Positions 8,438-16,593 of a stretch of DNA of 64,000 nt are shown in pieces. Each line of letters begins with the position of its first letter. Position 1 is the stretch's first letter. The stretch is from positions 3,844,001 through 3,908,000 of the forward strand of contig NZ_LT607412.1 in the NCBI RefSeq assembly GCF_900091455.1, in the 5' to 3' direction. Origin of the DNA: Micromonospora coriariae (lineage in GTDB: Bacteria; Actinomycetota; Actinomycetes; Mycobacteriales; Micromonosporaceae). The notes beneath the pieces were generated by a model, which had not been told where the DNA came from, did not search any database, and saw nothing but the letters and a program-made list of their open reading frames with translations. A program made the translations under genes and the position numbers.

Positions 8438-8560
8438 GTTCGATCCGGCCGGGTATCCCGCTAATGGCGTTGGAAGAACAATGGCCGTTCACCCCATTGG
8501 CCGTCCGGTGCTCGTCCGTCCGGCCGGCGGCCCGGGCACTGTCCGAACGGGCGGTGCCGC

Positions 8561-10015
8561 TCAGTGCCCCCGGAAGCGGTTGATCGCGTCCTCGTGCCGG
8601 GCCCGCAGCTCCCCGTCGCGTACGCCCAGCCCGTCGGCGGGGGCGAGGCAGCGCACGCCGACCTTGCCCTGGTGGGCGTTGCGGTGCACCTCGTACGCCG
8701 CCTGCCCGGTCTGCTCCAGCGGGTAGGTGCGGGACACCGTCGGGTGCACCTTGCCGAGCGCGACCAGGCGGTTGGCCTGCCACGCCTCGTGGTAGTTGGC
8801 GAAGTGGCTGCCGACGATCCGCTTGAGGTGCATCCACAGGTAGCGGTTGTCGTACTGGTGCTGGTAGCCGCTGGTGGAGGCGCAGGTGACGATGGTGCCA
8901 CCGCGCCGGGCCACGTAGACGCTCGCGCCGAAGGTCTCCCGGCCGGGGTGCTCGAAGACGATGTCCGGGTCCTCGCCGCCGGTCAGCTCGCGGATCCGCT
9001 CGCCGAAGCGCTTCCACTCGTCCGGGTCCTGGGTCTCCTCGTCCTTCCAGAACCGGAAGCCCTCCGCCGCCCGATCGATGACCAGCTCCGCGCCCATCCG
9101 GCGGCACAGCTCAGCCTTCTCCGGCGAGGAGACGACGCAGACCGGGATGGCCCCGCCGTTCAACGCCATCTGGGTGGCGTACCCGCCGAGGCCGCCGGAG
9201 GCGCCCCAGATCAACACCACGTCGCCCTGCTTCATGTTCGCGCCGTGGTGCGAGACGAGCTGCCGGTACGCGGTGGAGTTGACCAGCCCCGGGCTGGCCG
9301 CCTCCTCCCAGCTCAGGTGCCGTGGCCTGGGCATCAGCTGGTTGGCCTTGACCACGGCCAGCTCGGCCAGCCCGCCGAAGTTGGTCTCGAAGCCCCAGAT
9401 CCGCTGCTGCGGGTCGAGCATGGTGTCGTCGTGCCCGGCCGCGTCCTCCAGCTCGACGGAGAGGCAGTGCGCGACCACCTCGTCGCCGGCGGCCCACCGG
9501 GTCACCCCGGGGCCGGTGCGCAGCACCACGCCGGCCGCGTCCGAGCCGACCACGTGGTACGGCAGGTCGTGCCGGCGGGTCAGCTCCGAGATCCGGCCGT
9601 ATCGCTGGAGGAACTTGAAGGTGGGCAGCGGCTCGAAGATGCTGGTCCACACCGTGTTGTAGTTGATCGCGCTGGCCATCACCGCGACCAGCGCCTCGCC
9701 CGGCCCCAGCTCCGGCGTCGGCACCTCCTGCACGTGCAGCGCCTTGCGGGGGTCCTTGTCCCGGGTGGCCATGCCGTCGAACATCCGGGCCTCTTCGGCG
9801 CGGACGACCACGCCCCGGTAGCTCTCCGGAACGGGCAGCCCGGCGACGCCGGCGAGCTCGCGGTCCGGATCGCTCGATTCCTCCGCCGCCATGATCGCTT
9901 CGAGGATGTCCTGCACGGTGACCTCCGGTTCGTCCGCACCCGCACGGGCCCGGGTGCTGCCATCGTCGGCGCCGGTGGGCGCGACCGCCATGTCGGCATT
10001 CGACACATCCGGCAC
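8561..10015 (-). CDS. ccr: Crotonyl-CoA carboxylase/reductase
   Basis: 484 residues, full length for the family. It catalyses NADPH-dependent reductive carboxylation of crotonyl-CoA to ethylmalonyl-CoA (or reduction to butyryl-CoA), feeding the ethylmalonyl-CoA pathway and polyketide extender units. It belongs to the medium-chain dehydrogenase superfamily: VLIWGASGGLGGYATQ (about residue 255) is the nucleotide-binding turn, and INYNTVWTSIFEP, HVVGSDAAGVV, FETNFGGLAEL and IVFEHPGRETFG are typical Ccr segments. The GTG start at 10015 is supported by AGGAG about eight bases upstream. A 14-bp element at 10045-10058 is shared with icmA and the mce/thiolase promoter region. Confidence 0.95.
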   Translation of the reverse strand: MPDVSNADMAVAPTGADDGSTRARAGADEPEVTVQDILEAIMAAEESSDPDRELAGVAGLPVPESYRGVVVRAEEARMFDGMATRDKDPRKALHVQEVPTPELGPGEALVAVMASAINYNTVWTSIFEPLPTFKFLQRYGRISELTRRHDLPYHVVGSDAAGVVLRTGPGVTRWAAGDEVVAHCLSVELEDAAGHDDTMLDPQQRIWGFETNFGGLAELAVVKANQLMPRPRHLSWEEAASPGLVNSTAYRQLVSHHGANMKQGDVVLIWGASGGLGGYATQMALNGGAIPVCVVSSPEKAELCRRMGAELVIDRAAEGFRFWKDEETQDPDEWKRFGERIRELTGGEDPDIVFEHPGRETFGASVYVARRGGTIVTCASTSGYQHQYDNRYLWMHLKRIVGSHFANYHEAWQANRLVALGKVHPTVSRTYPLEQTGQAAYEVHRNAHQGKVGVRCLAPADGLGVRDGELRARHEDAINRFRGH

Positions 10016-10044
10016 CGGTCGCGCTCCTGTGGGCCGGGACGTTA

Positions 10045-10058
10045 CTGAACGGTAGCTA
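10045..10058. promoter_or_regulatory. Candidate operator shared by ccr, mce/thiolase and icmA (copy 1)
   Basis: TGAACGGTAGCTAA lies 30 bases upstream of the ccr GTG. It matches the reverse complement of the icmA-upstream copy (13670-13683) at 12 of 14 positions. The near-palindromic form is typical of a TetR-type operator. No regulator gene is in the window, so the factor is unknown. Confidence 0.5.
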
Positions 10059-10175
10059 AAGTCGGAAGTCCTCTGTGAAAAACTGCATCCGCCGATGCGT
10101 GAAGGTGTCCGGCCGCCCCGTCAACCGCGCACCCACGCGCTCGCGCACCTCGGCCGCGCCCGCCGAAGCGGCGTT

Positions 10176-10223
10176 AGGAAGGGACCCTTCCTATACACGA
10201 GGCGATAGAAAGGGTCCCTTCCT
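10176..10223. repeat. GGAAGGG-type intergenic palindrome (copy 1)
   Basis: AGGAAGGGACCCTTCCTAT (10176-10194) pairs with 10205-10223, 19 bp with one mismatch and a 10-base loop. It starts 8 bases past the epimerase stop (minus strand), so it can act as its terminator ahead of ccr. A second member with the same AGGAAGGG...CCCTTCCT ends is at 52543-52594. I recall similar elements as frequent in Micromonospora genomes. Confidence 0.7.
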
Positions 10224-10230
10224 TGCACGG

Positions 10231-10704
10231 TCAGTGGGTGGTGGCGGGCTCGACGAGTTCGACCAGGACGCCGCCGGCGTCCTTGGGGTGCACGAAGTTG
10301 ATCCGGGAGTCCGCGGTGCCGCGCCGTGGTGTGTCGTAGAGCAGCCGCATCCCGCGCGCCCGCAGCGCGGCGCAGGCCGCGTCGATGTCCACCACGGTGT
10401 ACGCGACCTGCTGCACGCCCGGCCCGTTGCGGTCCAGGAACTTGGCGATCGTCGACTCCGGGGTGAGCGGGGCGAGCAACTGCACGCAGCCGCCCTCGGC
10501 GGTCGGCCCGACGGCCAGCATCGCTTCCCGGACGCCCTGCTCAGCGTTGGTCTCGGTGTGCACGCAGCGCATCCCGAACGTCCGCTGGTAGAAGTCGATC
10601 GCGGCGTCCAGGTCGGCCACGGCGATCCCGACGTGGTCAATCTTGCGAAGCCCGATGTCTGTGACGTAGTCCGCACCGGGCTCGGCGGGGGAGTTCTCAG
10701 CCAT
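10231..10704 (-). CDS. mce: Methylmalonyl-CoA epimerase
   Basis: 157 residues of the VOC (glyoxalase) fold. It interconverts (2R)- and (2S)-methylmalonyl-CoA, and possibly ethylmalonyl-CoA. Metal-binding and fold motifs are KIDHVGIAVADLDAAI at the N terminus with its His, and the C-terminal GVLVELVEP carrying the Glu ligand, with INFVHPKDAGG just before. ATG 10704 is preferred to a TTG seven codons upstream because MAENSPAEPG is a normal N terminus. Divergent from the thiolase gene across a 62-base intergenic region containing one copy of the shared 14-bp element. Confidence 0.92.
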   Translation of the reverse strand: MAENSPAEPGADYVTDIGLRKIDHVGIAVADLDAAIDFYQRTFGMRCVHTETNAEQGVREAMLAVGPTAEGGCVQLLAPLTPESTIAKFLDRNGPGVQQVAYTVVDIDAACAALRARGMRLLYDTPRRGTADSRINFVHPKDAGGVLVELVEPATTH

Positions 10705-10718
10705 GGCGCTAGTCTGGC

Positions 10719-10732
10719 CGAACAATCGTTAA
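10719..10732. promoter_or_regulatory. Candidate operator shared by ccr, mce/thiolase and icmA (copy 2)
   Basis: CGAACAATCGTTAA lies in the 62-base divergent promoter region between the epimerase and thiolase genes. It matches the icmA-upstream element (reverse complement) at 11 of 14 positions. One site here could control both directions. Confidence 0.45.
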
Positions 10733-10766
10733 GGCGTACAGCTCGGCACCCCCCTCGGAGGCAGGC

Positions 10767-11966
10767 ATGGCTTCGGTGATCGTCAGCGGCGCGCGGACCC
10801 CGATGGGGCGGCTGCTGGGCAACCTCAAGGACCTTCCCGCCACGAAGCTCGGCGGGATCGCGATCAAGGCGGCGCTGGAGCGCGCCGGCGTCAGCCCGGA
10901 CCAGGTCCAGTACGTGATCATGGGGCAGGTGCTGCAGGCCGGCGCCGGCCAGATCCCGGCCCGGCAGGCGGCGGTCGAGGCCGGCGTGCCGATGTCCGTG
11001 CCGGCGCTGACCATCAACAAGGTCTGCCTCTCCGGCCTGGACGCGATCGCCCTGGCCGACCAGCTCATCCGGGCCGGCGAGTTCGACATCGTGGTGGCCG
11101 GTGGCATGGAGTCGATGACCAACGCCCCCCACCTGCTGCTCGGCCAGCGCTCCGGTTACAAGTACGGCGACGTAGTGGTCAAGGACCACATGGCGCACGA
11201 CGGGCTCAGCGACGCCTGGGACTGCTGCTCGATGGGCGAGTCCACCGAGCGGCTCGGCACGAAGCACGGCATCTCCCGCGAGGAGCAGGACGCCTTCGCC
11301 GCGGCCAGCCACCAGCGGGCCGCCGCCGCCCAGAAGAACGGCCACTTCGCGGACGAGATCACCCCCGTGGTGATTCCGCAGCGCAAGGGCGACCCGCTGG
11401 TGATCAGCGAGGACGAGGGCATCCGCCCGGACACCACCGTCGAGTCGCTGGCCAAGCTGCGTCCGGCGTTCAGCAAGGACGGCACCATCACCGCCGGCAG
11501 CTCCTCGCCGATCTCCGACGGCGCCGCCGCGGTGGTCGTGATGAGCATGGCGAAGGCCAAGGAGCTGGGGCTGACCTGGCTGGCCGAGATCGGCGCGCAC
11601 GGCAACGTGGCGGGCCCGGACAACTCCCTGCACTCGCAGCCGTCCAACGCGATCAACCACGCCCTGAAGAAGGGCGGCCTGAGCGTCGAGGACCTGGACC
11701 TCATCGAGATCAACGAGGCGTTCGCCCAGGTCGGCATCCAGTCCACCCGTGACCTGGGCATCAGCCCGGACAAGGTGAACGTCAACGGCGGCGCGATCGC
11801 GCTGGGGCACCCGATCGGCATGTCCGGTGCCCGGCTGGTGCTCACCCTCGCGCTGGAGTTGAAGCGGCGTGGCGGCGGCACCGGTGCGGCGGCGCTCTGC
11901 GGCGGCGGCGGCCAGGGGGACGCCCTGATCATCCATGTCCCGGGGAATGCAGCGGCCAACCAGTGA
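10767..11966 (+). CDS. Acetyl-CoA C-acetyltransferase (thiolase)
   Basis: 399 residues, the normal thiolase length. It condenses two acetyl-CoA to acetoacetyl-CoA, or cleaves it. The acyl-accepting Cys87 is in NKVCLSG, the catalytic His348 in ALGHPIG and the second Cys378 in [15 protein letters not shown] is also present. The ATG at 10767 follows a GGAGG motif. It probably supplies the acetoacetyl-CoA that becomes crotonyl-CoA, the Ccr substrate. Its 3' end may overlap the longest meaB frame. Confidence 0.93.
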   Translation: MASVIVSGARTPMGRLLGNLKDLPATKLGGIAIKAALERAGVSPDQVQYVIMGQVLQAGAGQIPARQAAVEAGVPMSVPALTINKVCLSGLDAIALADQLIRAGEFDIVVAGGMESMTNAPHLLLGQRSGYKYGDVVVKDHMAHDGLSDAWDCCSMGESTERLGTKHGISREEQDAFAAASHQRAAAAQKNGHFADEITPVVIPQRKGDPLVISEDEGIRPDTTVESLAKLRPAFSKDGTITAGSSSPISDGAAAVVVMSMAKAKELGLTWLAEIGAHGNVAGPDNSLHSQPSNAINHALKKGGLSVEDLDLIEINEAFAQVGIQSTRDLGISPDKVNVNGGAIALGHPIGMSGARLVLTLALELKRRGGGTGAAALCGGGGQGDALIIHVPGNAAANQ

Positions 11967-12003
11967 GCGCGACAAGCGAGCCGGTTCTGCGAGCCCCGCA
12001 GTC

Positions 12004-13026
12004 GTGAACGAAGATGACACAGTGAGCGAAGCGGTCGAGCACGTTCCGGCGGCCGGCGCGCCAGCGGTGCGCCGGAGTCGGGACGTGCCCCTGCTGGTCG
12101 AGCGGGCCCGCGCGGGTGACCCCCGCGCGGTGGCCCGCCTGATCACGCTGGTGGAGAACGGCGACGAGCTGCTGCCGGAGATCGCCGCCGCCCTCGCGCC
12201 GTACGCCGGTCAGGCCCAGGTGGTGGGGCTGACCGGCTCGCCCGGGGTGGGTAAGTCGACCACCACGAACGAGCTGGTCCGCGCGCTGCGGGCGCGGGGG
12301 CACCGGGTCGGCGTGCTGGCGGTCGACCCGTCCAGCCCGTTCACCGGCGGGGCGATCCTCGGTGACCGGGTGCGGATGCAGGACCACGCCACCGACCCGG
12401 GCGTCTACATCCGGTCCATGTCCAGCCGCGGGCACCTCGGTGGACTGGCTGCGGCGACGCCGCAGGCGGTCCGGGTGCTGGAGGGCGCCGGCTGCGACGT
12501 GGTGCTGGTGGAGACCGTCGGCGTCGGGCAGGCCGAGGTGGAGGTCGCCTCGCTGGCCGACACCACGCTGGTGCTGCTCGCTCCCGGCATGGGTGACGCG
12601 ATCCAGGCGGTCAAGGCCGGCATCCTGGAGATCGCCGACGTGTTCGTGGTCAACAAGGCCGACCGGGACGGCGCCGACGCCACCGTCCGCGACATCCAGG
12701 GCATGATCGCGCTCGGTGAGCGCGGCCCGGGGATGTGGCGGCCGCAGGTGGTCCGTTCGGTCGCCGCCCGTGGTGAGGGCATCGACGACATCGCCGCCGC
12801 GATCGACAAGCACCGTGGCTGGCTGGTCGAGCACGGGGAGCTGCGCCGCCGCCAGGAGGCGCGGGCCGCCGCCGAGATCGAGGCCATCGCGCTCGGCGTG
12901 CTCCGCGCCCGCATCGGCTCCCTACGCGACGGCACCGAACTGCAGACGCTGGCCGCGAAGGTCGCCGAAGGCGCCCTCGACCCGTACGCGGCAGCGGACG
13001 CCCTGCTCGCCCAGGTCGCCCGCTAA
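12004..13026 (+). CDS. meaB: MeaB-type G-protein chaperone of an acyl-CoA mutase
   Basis: About 340 residues. MeaB proteins protect and reactivate B12-dependent acyl-CoA mutases through GTP hydrolysis. Walker A is GSPGVGKST (about 78-86); then come AVDPSSPFTGGAILGDRVRM, RSMSSRGHLGGL, the Walker-B-like VLVETVGVGQAEVEVA and the NKAD guanine motif, all diagnostic for the MeaB/ArgK family. The start is uncertain: GTG 12004, GTG 12022, or ATG 11935 overlapping the thiolase gene. The family normally begins shortly before DVPLLVERARAGDPRAVARL, favouring 12004 or 12022. It lies between thiolase and icmA. Confidence 0.9.
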   Translation: MNEDDTVSEAVEHVPAAGAPAVRRSRDVPLLVERARAGDPRAVARLITLVENGDELLPEIAAALAPYAGQAQVVGLTGSPGVGKSTTTNELVRALRARGHRVGVLAVDPSSPFTGGAILGDRVRMQDHATDPGVYIRSMSSRGHLGGLAAATPQAVRVLEGAGCDVVLVETVGVGQAEVEVASLADTTLVLLAPGMGDAIQAVKAGILEIADVFVVNKADRDGADATVRDIQGMIALGERGPGMWRPQVVRSVAARGEGIDDIAAAIDKHRGWLVEHGELRRRQEARAAAEIEAIALGVLRARIGSLRDGTELQTLAAKVAEGALDPYAAADALLAQVAR

Positions 13027-13070
13027 CCCGCCCCCCCCGCGCCGCGCCGCGCCGCGCGCCGCCGCACCCC

Positions 13071-13142
13071 GCCTCGTCGATCTAGGGCGCATCGTCGTGA
13101 GTGGATCTCCACAAGCGACGATAGTCCCTAGATCGACGAGGC
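13071..13142. repeat. Long two-tier hairpin element downstream of meaB
   Basis: Outer arms GCCTCGTCGATCTAGGG (13071-13087) and 13126-13142 are perfect 17-bp complements. Inside, ATCGTCG (13091-13097) pairs with 13116-13122 and GTGG (13101-13104) with CCAC (13109-13112). The resulting 72-base structure could terminate meaB, but its size and layered design exceed a simple terminator. A similarly built element lies after icmA. Confidence 0.7.
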
Positions 13143-13194
13143 AGTAGGCTCGCGGACGCGCGGGGTGGTTCGCGTGCGGCCGGAGGACGGCAGC

Positions 13195-13629
13195 GTGGAT
13201 GAGAGCGGGGAGCGGGACGTGAGCGACGAGGCGACGCGGGAGCTGACCACTGTGCCGTCGGTGGCCGGCGGGTCGACGCAGGTCTCCGACGAGGTGGTCG
13301 AGAAGATCGCCGTCGCGGCGGCCCGCGCGGTGCCCGGGGTGGCCGAGCTGGGCGGGGACGTCGCCCGGTTCTTCAACTCCGTCCTCGACCGGGTCGGGCT
13401 GGACCAGGTGGGCGACGCCCGGCGGGGCTGCTCGGCGCACGTGACCGGGGACGCCGCAGTGGTCAACCTGGTGCTGGTCATCCAGGCCGGCCAGCCGGTT
13501 CCGGAGATCACCGGCCAGGTGCGGGCCCGGGTCACCGAGGCGGTCGAGGCGTACGGGCTGCGGGTGGACGAGGTCAACATCCGCGTCGACGACGTGGCGA
13601 TGGGCGGGCCGGCGACGCCAGCCGTCTGA
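13195..13629 (+). CDS. Asp23/Gls24 family envelope stress protein
   Basis: About 144 residues. The domain runs from TQVSDEVVEKIAVAAARAVPGVAEL to VRARVTEAVEAYGLRVDEVNIRVDDV, the characteristic Asp23 pattern with a beta-rich centre (AAVVNLVLVIQAG). Such proteins associate with the membrane in cell-envelope stress responses of Gram-positive bacteria. GTG 13195 is preferred because GGAGG lies about nine bases upstream; GTG 13165 and 13219 are alternatives. It sits alone between meaB and icmA, flanked by a palindrome and the icmA promoter, so it is probably functionally separate. Confidence 0.85.
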   Translation: MDESGERDVSDEATRELTTVPSVAGGSTQVSDEVVEKIAVAAARAVPGVAELGGDVARFFNSVLDRVGLDQVGDARRGCSAHVTGDAAVVNLVLVIQAGQPVPEITGQVRARVTEAVEAYGLRVDEVNIRVDDVAMGGPATPAV

Positions 13630-13669
13630 TCGTCGGCGCAGCTCAGGTTACCCGTCAGTACGACGTGAC

Positions 13670-13683
13670 TTAGCGATCGTTCA
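13670..13683. promoter_or_regulatory. Candidate operator shared by ccr, mce/thiolase and icmA (copy 3)
   Basis: TTAGCGATCGTTCA (reverse complement TGAACGATCGCTAA) lies 54 bases upstream of the icmA ATG, just before a TACACT that could be a -10 box. It is partly symmetric around CGATCG. Its relatives upstream of ccr and between mce and thiolase suggest one regulon. Confidence 0.5.
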
Positions 13684-13736
13684 GGCAAGGGCTCTACACT
13701 CGACGTGCAGTCGAGGACCGAGGAGGAGCCCTGCGC

Positions 13737-15425
13737 ATGGACGCCGACGAGATCGCCGCCGGACGGGCACGCTGGCAGGCCCGGTACGACTCCGCGCGCA
13801 AGCGGGACGCGGACTTCACCACGCTCTCCGGGATGCCGGTCGACCCGGTCTACGGGCCGCCGGAGGGTGCCGCCTACCCGGGGTTCGAGCGGATCGGCTG
13901 GCCGGGCGAGTACCCGTACACCCGGGGCCTGCATCCGACCGGCTACCGCGGGCGGACCTGGACGATCCGGCAGTTCGCCGGCTTCGGCAACGCCCAGCAG
14001 ACCAACGAGCGCTACAAGATGATCCTCGGCGCCGGCGGCGGTGGCCTCTCGGTCGCGTTCGACATGCCGACCCTGATGGGCCGCGACTCCGACGACCCGC
14101 AGGCGCTCGGCGAGGTCGGCCACTGCGGCGTCGCCATCGACACCGCCACCGACATGGAGGCGCTCTTCGACGGCATCGACCTGGCCGGCGTCACCACCTC
14201 GATGACCATCTCCGGCCCGGCCGTGCCGGTGTTCTGCATGTACCTGGTCGCCGCCGAGCGGCAGGGCGCGGATCTGTCCAAGCTGGATGGCACGCTGCAG
14301 ACCGACATCTTCAAGGAGTACATCGCGCAGAAGGAGTGGCTCTTCGACCCGGAGCCGCACCTGCGCCTGATCGGCGACCTGATGGAGTACTGCGCCCAGG
14401 AGATCCCGCGCTACAAGCCGCTGTCGGTCTCCGGCTACCACATCCGCGAGGCCGGCTCGACAGCCGCGCAGGAGCTGGCGTACACCCTGGCCGACGGTTT
14501 CGGCTACGTGGAGCTGGGCTTGAGCCGCGGGCTGGACGTCAACGTCTTCGCGCCGGGTCTCAGCTTCTTCTTCGACTCGCACCTCGACTTCTTCGAGGAG
14601 ATCGCCAAGTTCCGCGCCGCCCGGCGGATCTGGGCCCGGTGGCTGCGCGACGTCTACGGAGCGACCAGCGAAAAGGCCCTCTGGCTGCGGTTCCACACGC
14701 AGACCGCCGGCGTGTCGCTGACCGCCCAGCAGCCGGTCAACAACGTCGTACGCACCGCCGTCGAGGCGCTGGCCGCGGTGCTCGGCGGGACGAACTCGCT
14801 GCACACCAACGCGCTGGACGAGACCCTTGCGCTGCCCACCGACGAGTCGGCCGAGATCGCCCTGCGTACCCAGCAGGTGCTGATGGAGGAGACCGGCGTG
14901 GTCAACGTGGCCGACCCGCTCGGCGGCTCCTGGTACGTGGAGGCGCTCACCGACAAGATCGAGGCCGAGGCGGAGGAGATCTTCGCCCGGATCCGGCAGC
15001 TCGGTGGGGAGGGCCCGCACCAGATCGGCCCGATGACCTCCGGCATCCTGCGCGGCATCGAGGACGGCTGGTTCACCGGGCACATCGCCGAGTCGGCCTT
15101 CGTCTACCAGCAGGCCCTCGAAAAGGGCGACAAGAAGATCGTCGGCGTCAACTGCCACACCGGCACGGTCGCCAAGGAGCTGGAGATCCTGCGCATCTCG
15201 CACGAGGTGGAGCTGGAGCAGCGCCGGGTGCTAGCCGAGCGCAGGAGCGGACGGGACGAGTCCGCCGTCCGCGCGGCGATCGCCCGGATGGTCGACGTCA
15301 GTCGTACCGACCAGAACATGATCCCCGCCATGCTCGACGCCGTCCGCGCCGAAGCCACCCTCGGCGAGATCTGCGACGCCCTCCGCGCGGAATGGGGCAC
15401 CTACCGCGAACCCGCGCGCTTCTGA
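13737..15425 (+). CDS. icmA: Isobutyryl-CoA mutase large subunit
   Basis: 562 residues of the B12-dependent acyl-CoA mutase catalytic domain, without the C-terminal cobalamin-binding domain, as in two-subunit IcmA/IcmB enzymes. It interconverts isobutyryl-CoA and n-butyryl-CoA. The substrate-specificity positions read Phe80 (RQFAGF) and Gln198 (YIAQKEW). Methylmalonyl-CoA mutases carry Tyr and Arg there, and IcmA carries Phe and Gln, so the IcmA assignment follows from visible residues. ATG with GAGGAGGAG eight bases upstream. The small B12 subunit (IcmB) is not in the window. MeaB upstream is its likely chaperone. Confidence 0.92.
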   Translation: MDADEIAAGRARWQARYDSARKRDADFTTLSGMPVDPVYGPPEGAAYPGFERIGWPGEYPYTRGLHPTGYRGRTWTIRQFAGFGNAQQTNERYKMILGAGGGGLSVAFDMPTLMGRDSDDPQALGEVGHCGVAIDTATDMEALFDGIDLAGVTTSMTISGPAVPVFCMYLVAAERQGADLSKLDGTLQTDIFKEYIAQKEWLFDPEPHLRLIGDLMEYCAQEIPRYKPLSVSGYHIREAGSTAAQELAYTLADGFGYVELGLSRGLDVNVFAPGLSFFFDSHLDFFEEIAKFRAARRIWARWLRDVYGATSEKALWLRFHTQTAGVSLTAQQPVNNVVRTAVEALAAVLGGTNSLHTNALDETLALPTDESAEIALRTQQVLMEETGVVNVADPLGGSWYVEALTDKIEAEAEEIFARIRQLGGEGPHQIGPMTSGILRGIEDGWFTGHIAESAFVYQQALEKGDKKIVGVNCHTGTVAKELEILRISHEVELEQRRVLAERRSGRDESAVRAAIARMVDVSRTDQNMIPAMLDAVRAEATLGEICDALRAEWGTYREPARF

Positions 15426-15438
15426 CGCACCCCGCCAA

Positions 15439-15523
15439 ACCCCCGTCGATCGTGCACGTGCTGCCCCGGCAGATGCCGCAGATGCCGCGTCTCCGGGGCA
15501 GAAAGTGCATGATCACGGGGGTT
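15439..15523. repeat. Long two-tier hairpin element downstream of icmA
   Basis: The outer arm AACCCCCGTCGATCGTGCAC pairs with GTGCATGATCACGGGGGTT near the right end, with one bulge and one mismatch. An inner perfect 9-bp stem, CTGCCCCGG (15461-15469) with 15493-15501, surrounds a small direct repeat of AGATGCCGC. It starts 14 bases after the icmA stop, so it is probably its terminator. Like the 13071-13142 element it has CGTCGATC in the outer arm and a second inner stem. Confidence 0.65.
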
Positions 15524-15603
15524 GGGCCGGTGCGGGTGAGAGTTGCAACGTCCCAGTTGCGGGTGAGGGGAGATCGCGGGCTCACGTGCGAGACTAGGTA
15601 ACC

Positions 15604-16527
15604 ATGAGCGACCCACGGATCACCTCGTCGATCTTCACCCGCGGCGCGGTCGACCTCAGCACGCTGCGCGGCCCCGCACCAGCCAGTACCCGCCCCGGCA
15701 CACCCCCGCAGGGCGCCCCGTCCGCCGGCGCTCCCGGCGCACCCACCGCCGGCGGTAACGCCGCCATCGTCGACGTCACCGAGGCGACCATCCAGGCCGA
15801 CGTGCTCGAGCGGTCGATGGCCATGCCCGTCATCGTCTTCTTCGGCGCGGCCGGCTTCCCGGAGAGCGACGAGTTCGCCCCGGTGCTGGAGCGGCTGGCC
15901 GCCGAGAGCGGTGGCACGTGGGTGCTGGCACGGGTCGACGTGCAGGAAAACCCCCGGATCGCCCAGATGTTCCGGGTCCAGGGCATCCCCATGGTCTACG
16001 CGGTCGTCGGCGGCCAGCCGATCGACGCCTTCTCCGGCGTGGTGCCGGAGGCGCAGCTGCGCCAGTGGATCCAGGCCGTGCTCAAGGCCGGCGGCGTGGC
16101 CGTCGCCGAGCCGGAGGACCCCCGCCTCGACGAGGCTGACGACGCCCTGATGAGCGGCGATCTGGACGCCGCCGAGCGGGCGTACCGCAAGATCCTGGCG
16201 GACAGCCCGGCGGACGCCGCCGCCGAGGCGGGCCTGGCCCAGGTCGGGGTGGCCCGCCGGGTGGCCGGCGCCGACCCCGCGACCGCGCTGGCCGCCGCCG
16301 AGAGCGCCCCCGACGACGTGGCGGCCCAGCTGCTCGCCGCCGACATCGAGGTGCTCAGCGGCCTGGCCGACCAGGCGTACGCCCGGCTCGTCAGCCTCGT
16401 CCGGCGCACCGCCGGCGAGGACCGCGAGACGGTACGCCAGCACCTGGTCTCGCTGTTCACCATCGCCGGCCCGGATGATCCGGCGGTCGCCTCGGCACGC
16501 CGGGCCCTGGCCAGCGCCCTGTTCTGA
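15604..16527 (+). CDS. Thioredoxin-fold/TPR protein, YbbN (CnoX)-like, lacking CxxC
   Basis: 307 residues: a disordered Pro/Ala/Gly N terminus (about 1-55), a thioredoxin domain (about 56-165; VIVFFGAAGFPESDEFAPVL, VQGIPMVYAVVGGQPID with the cis-Pro motif) and a C-terminal TPR-like helical region (about 175-307). The redox CxxC is replaced by GAAGFP, so it cannot act as a disulfide reductase. That matches the YbbN/CnoX chaperone-like group, which protects client proteins and hands them to chaperonins. ATG 15604 has an AGGTAACC leader. Actinobacterial homologues usually accompany acyl-CoA genes only by synteny. Confidence 0.85.
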   Translation: MSDPRITSSIFTRGAVDLSTLRGPAPASTRPGTPPQGAPSAGAPGAPTAGGNAAIVDVTEATIQADVLERSMAMPVIVFFGAAGFPESDEFAPVLERLAAESGGTWVLARVDVQENPRIAQMFRVQGIPMVYAVVGGQPIDAFSGVVPEAQLRQWIQAVLKAGGVAVAEPEDPRLDEADDALMSGDLDAAERAYRKILADSPADAAAEAGLAQVGVARRVAGADPATALAAAESAPDDVAAQLLAADIEVLSGLADQAYARLVSLVRRTAGEDRETVRQHLVSLFTIAGPDDPAVASARRALASALF

Positions 16528-16544
16528 GTTCGTAGCACGCCAGC

Positions 16545-16570
16545 GCGGGCCGGCGTTCCGGCCGGCCCGC
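16545..16570. terminator. 10-bp GC hairpin between the thioredoxin-fold and arginase-fold genes
   Basis: GCGGGCCGGC (16545-16554) pairs perfectly with 16561-16570 around GTTCCG. It starts 18 bases past the upstream stop and 24 bases before the next ATG. Confidence 0.5.
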
Positions 16571-16593
16571 CCGACCAACGAGGACGGGAGCTC

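Noticed and set aside
9003..9015. GAAGCGCTTCC inside ccr resembling a LacI operator
   Set aside because: It lies within coding sequence and is explained by common codons; no promoter context.
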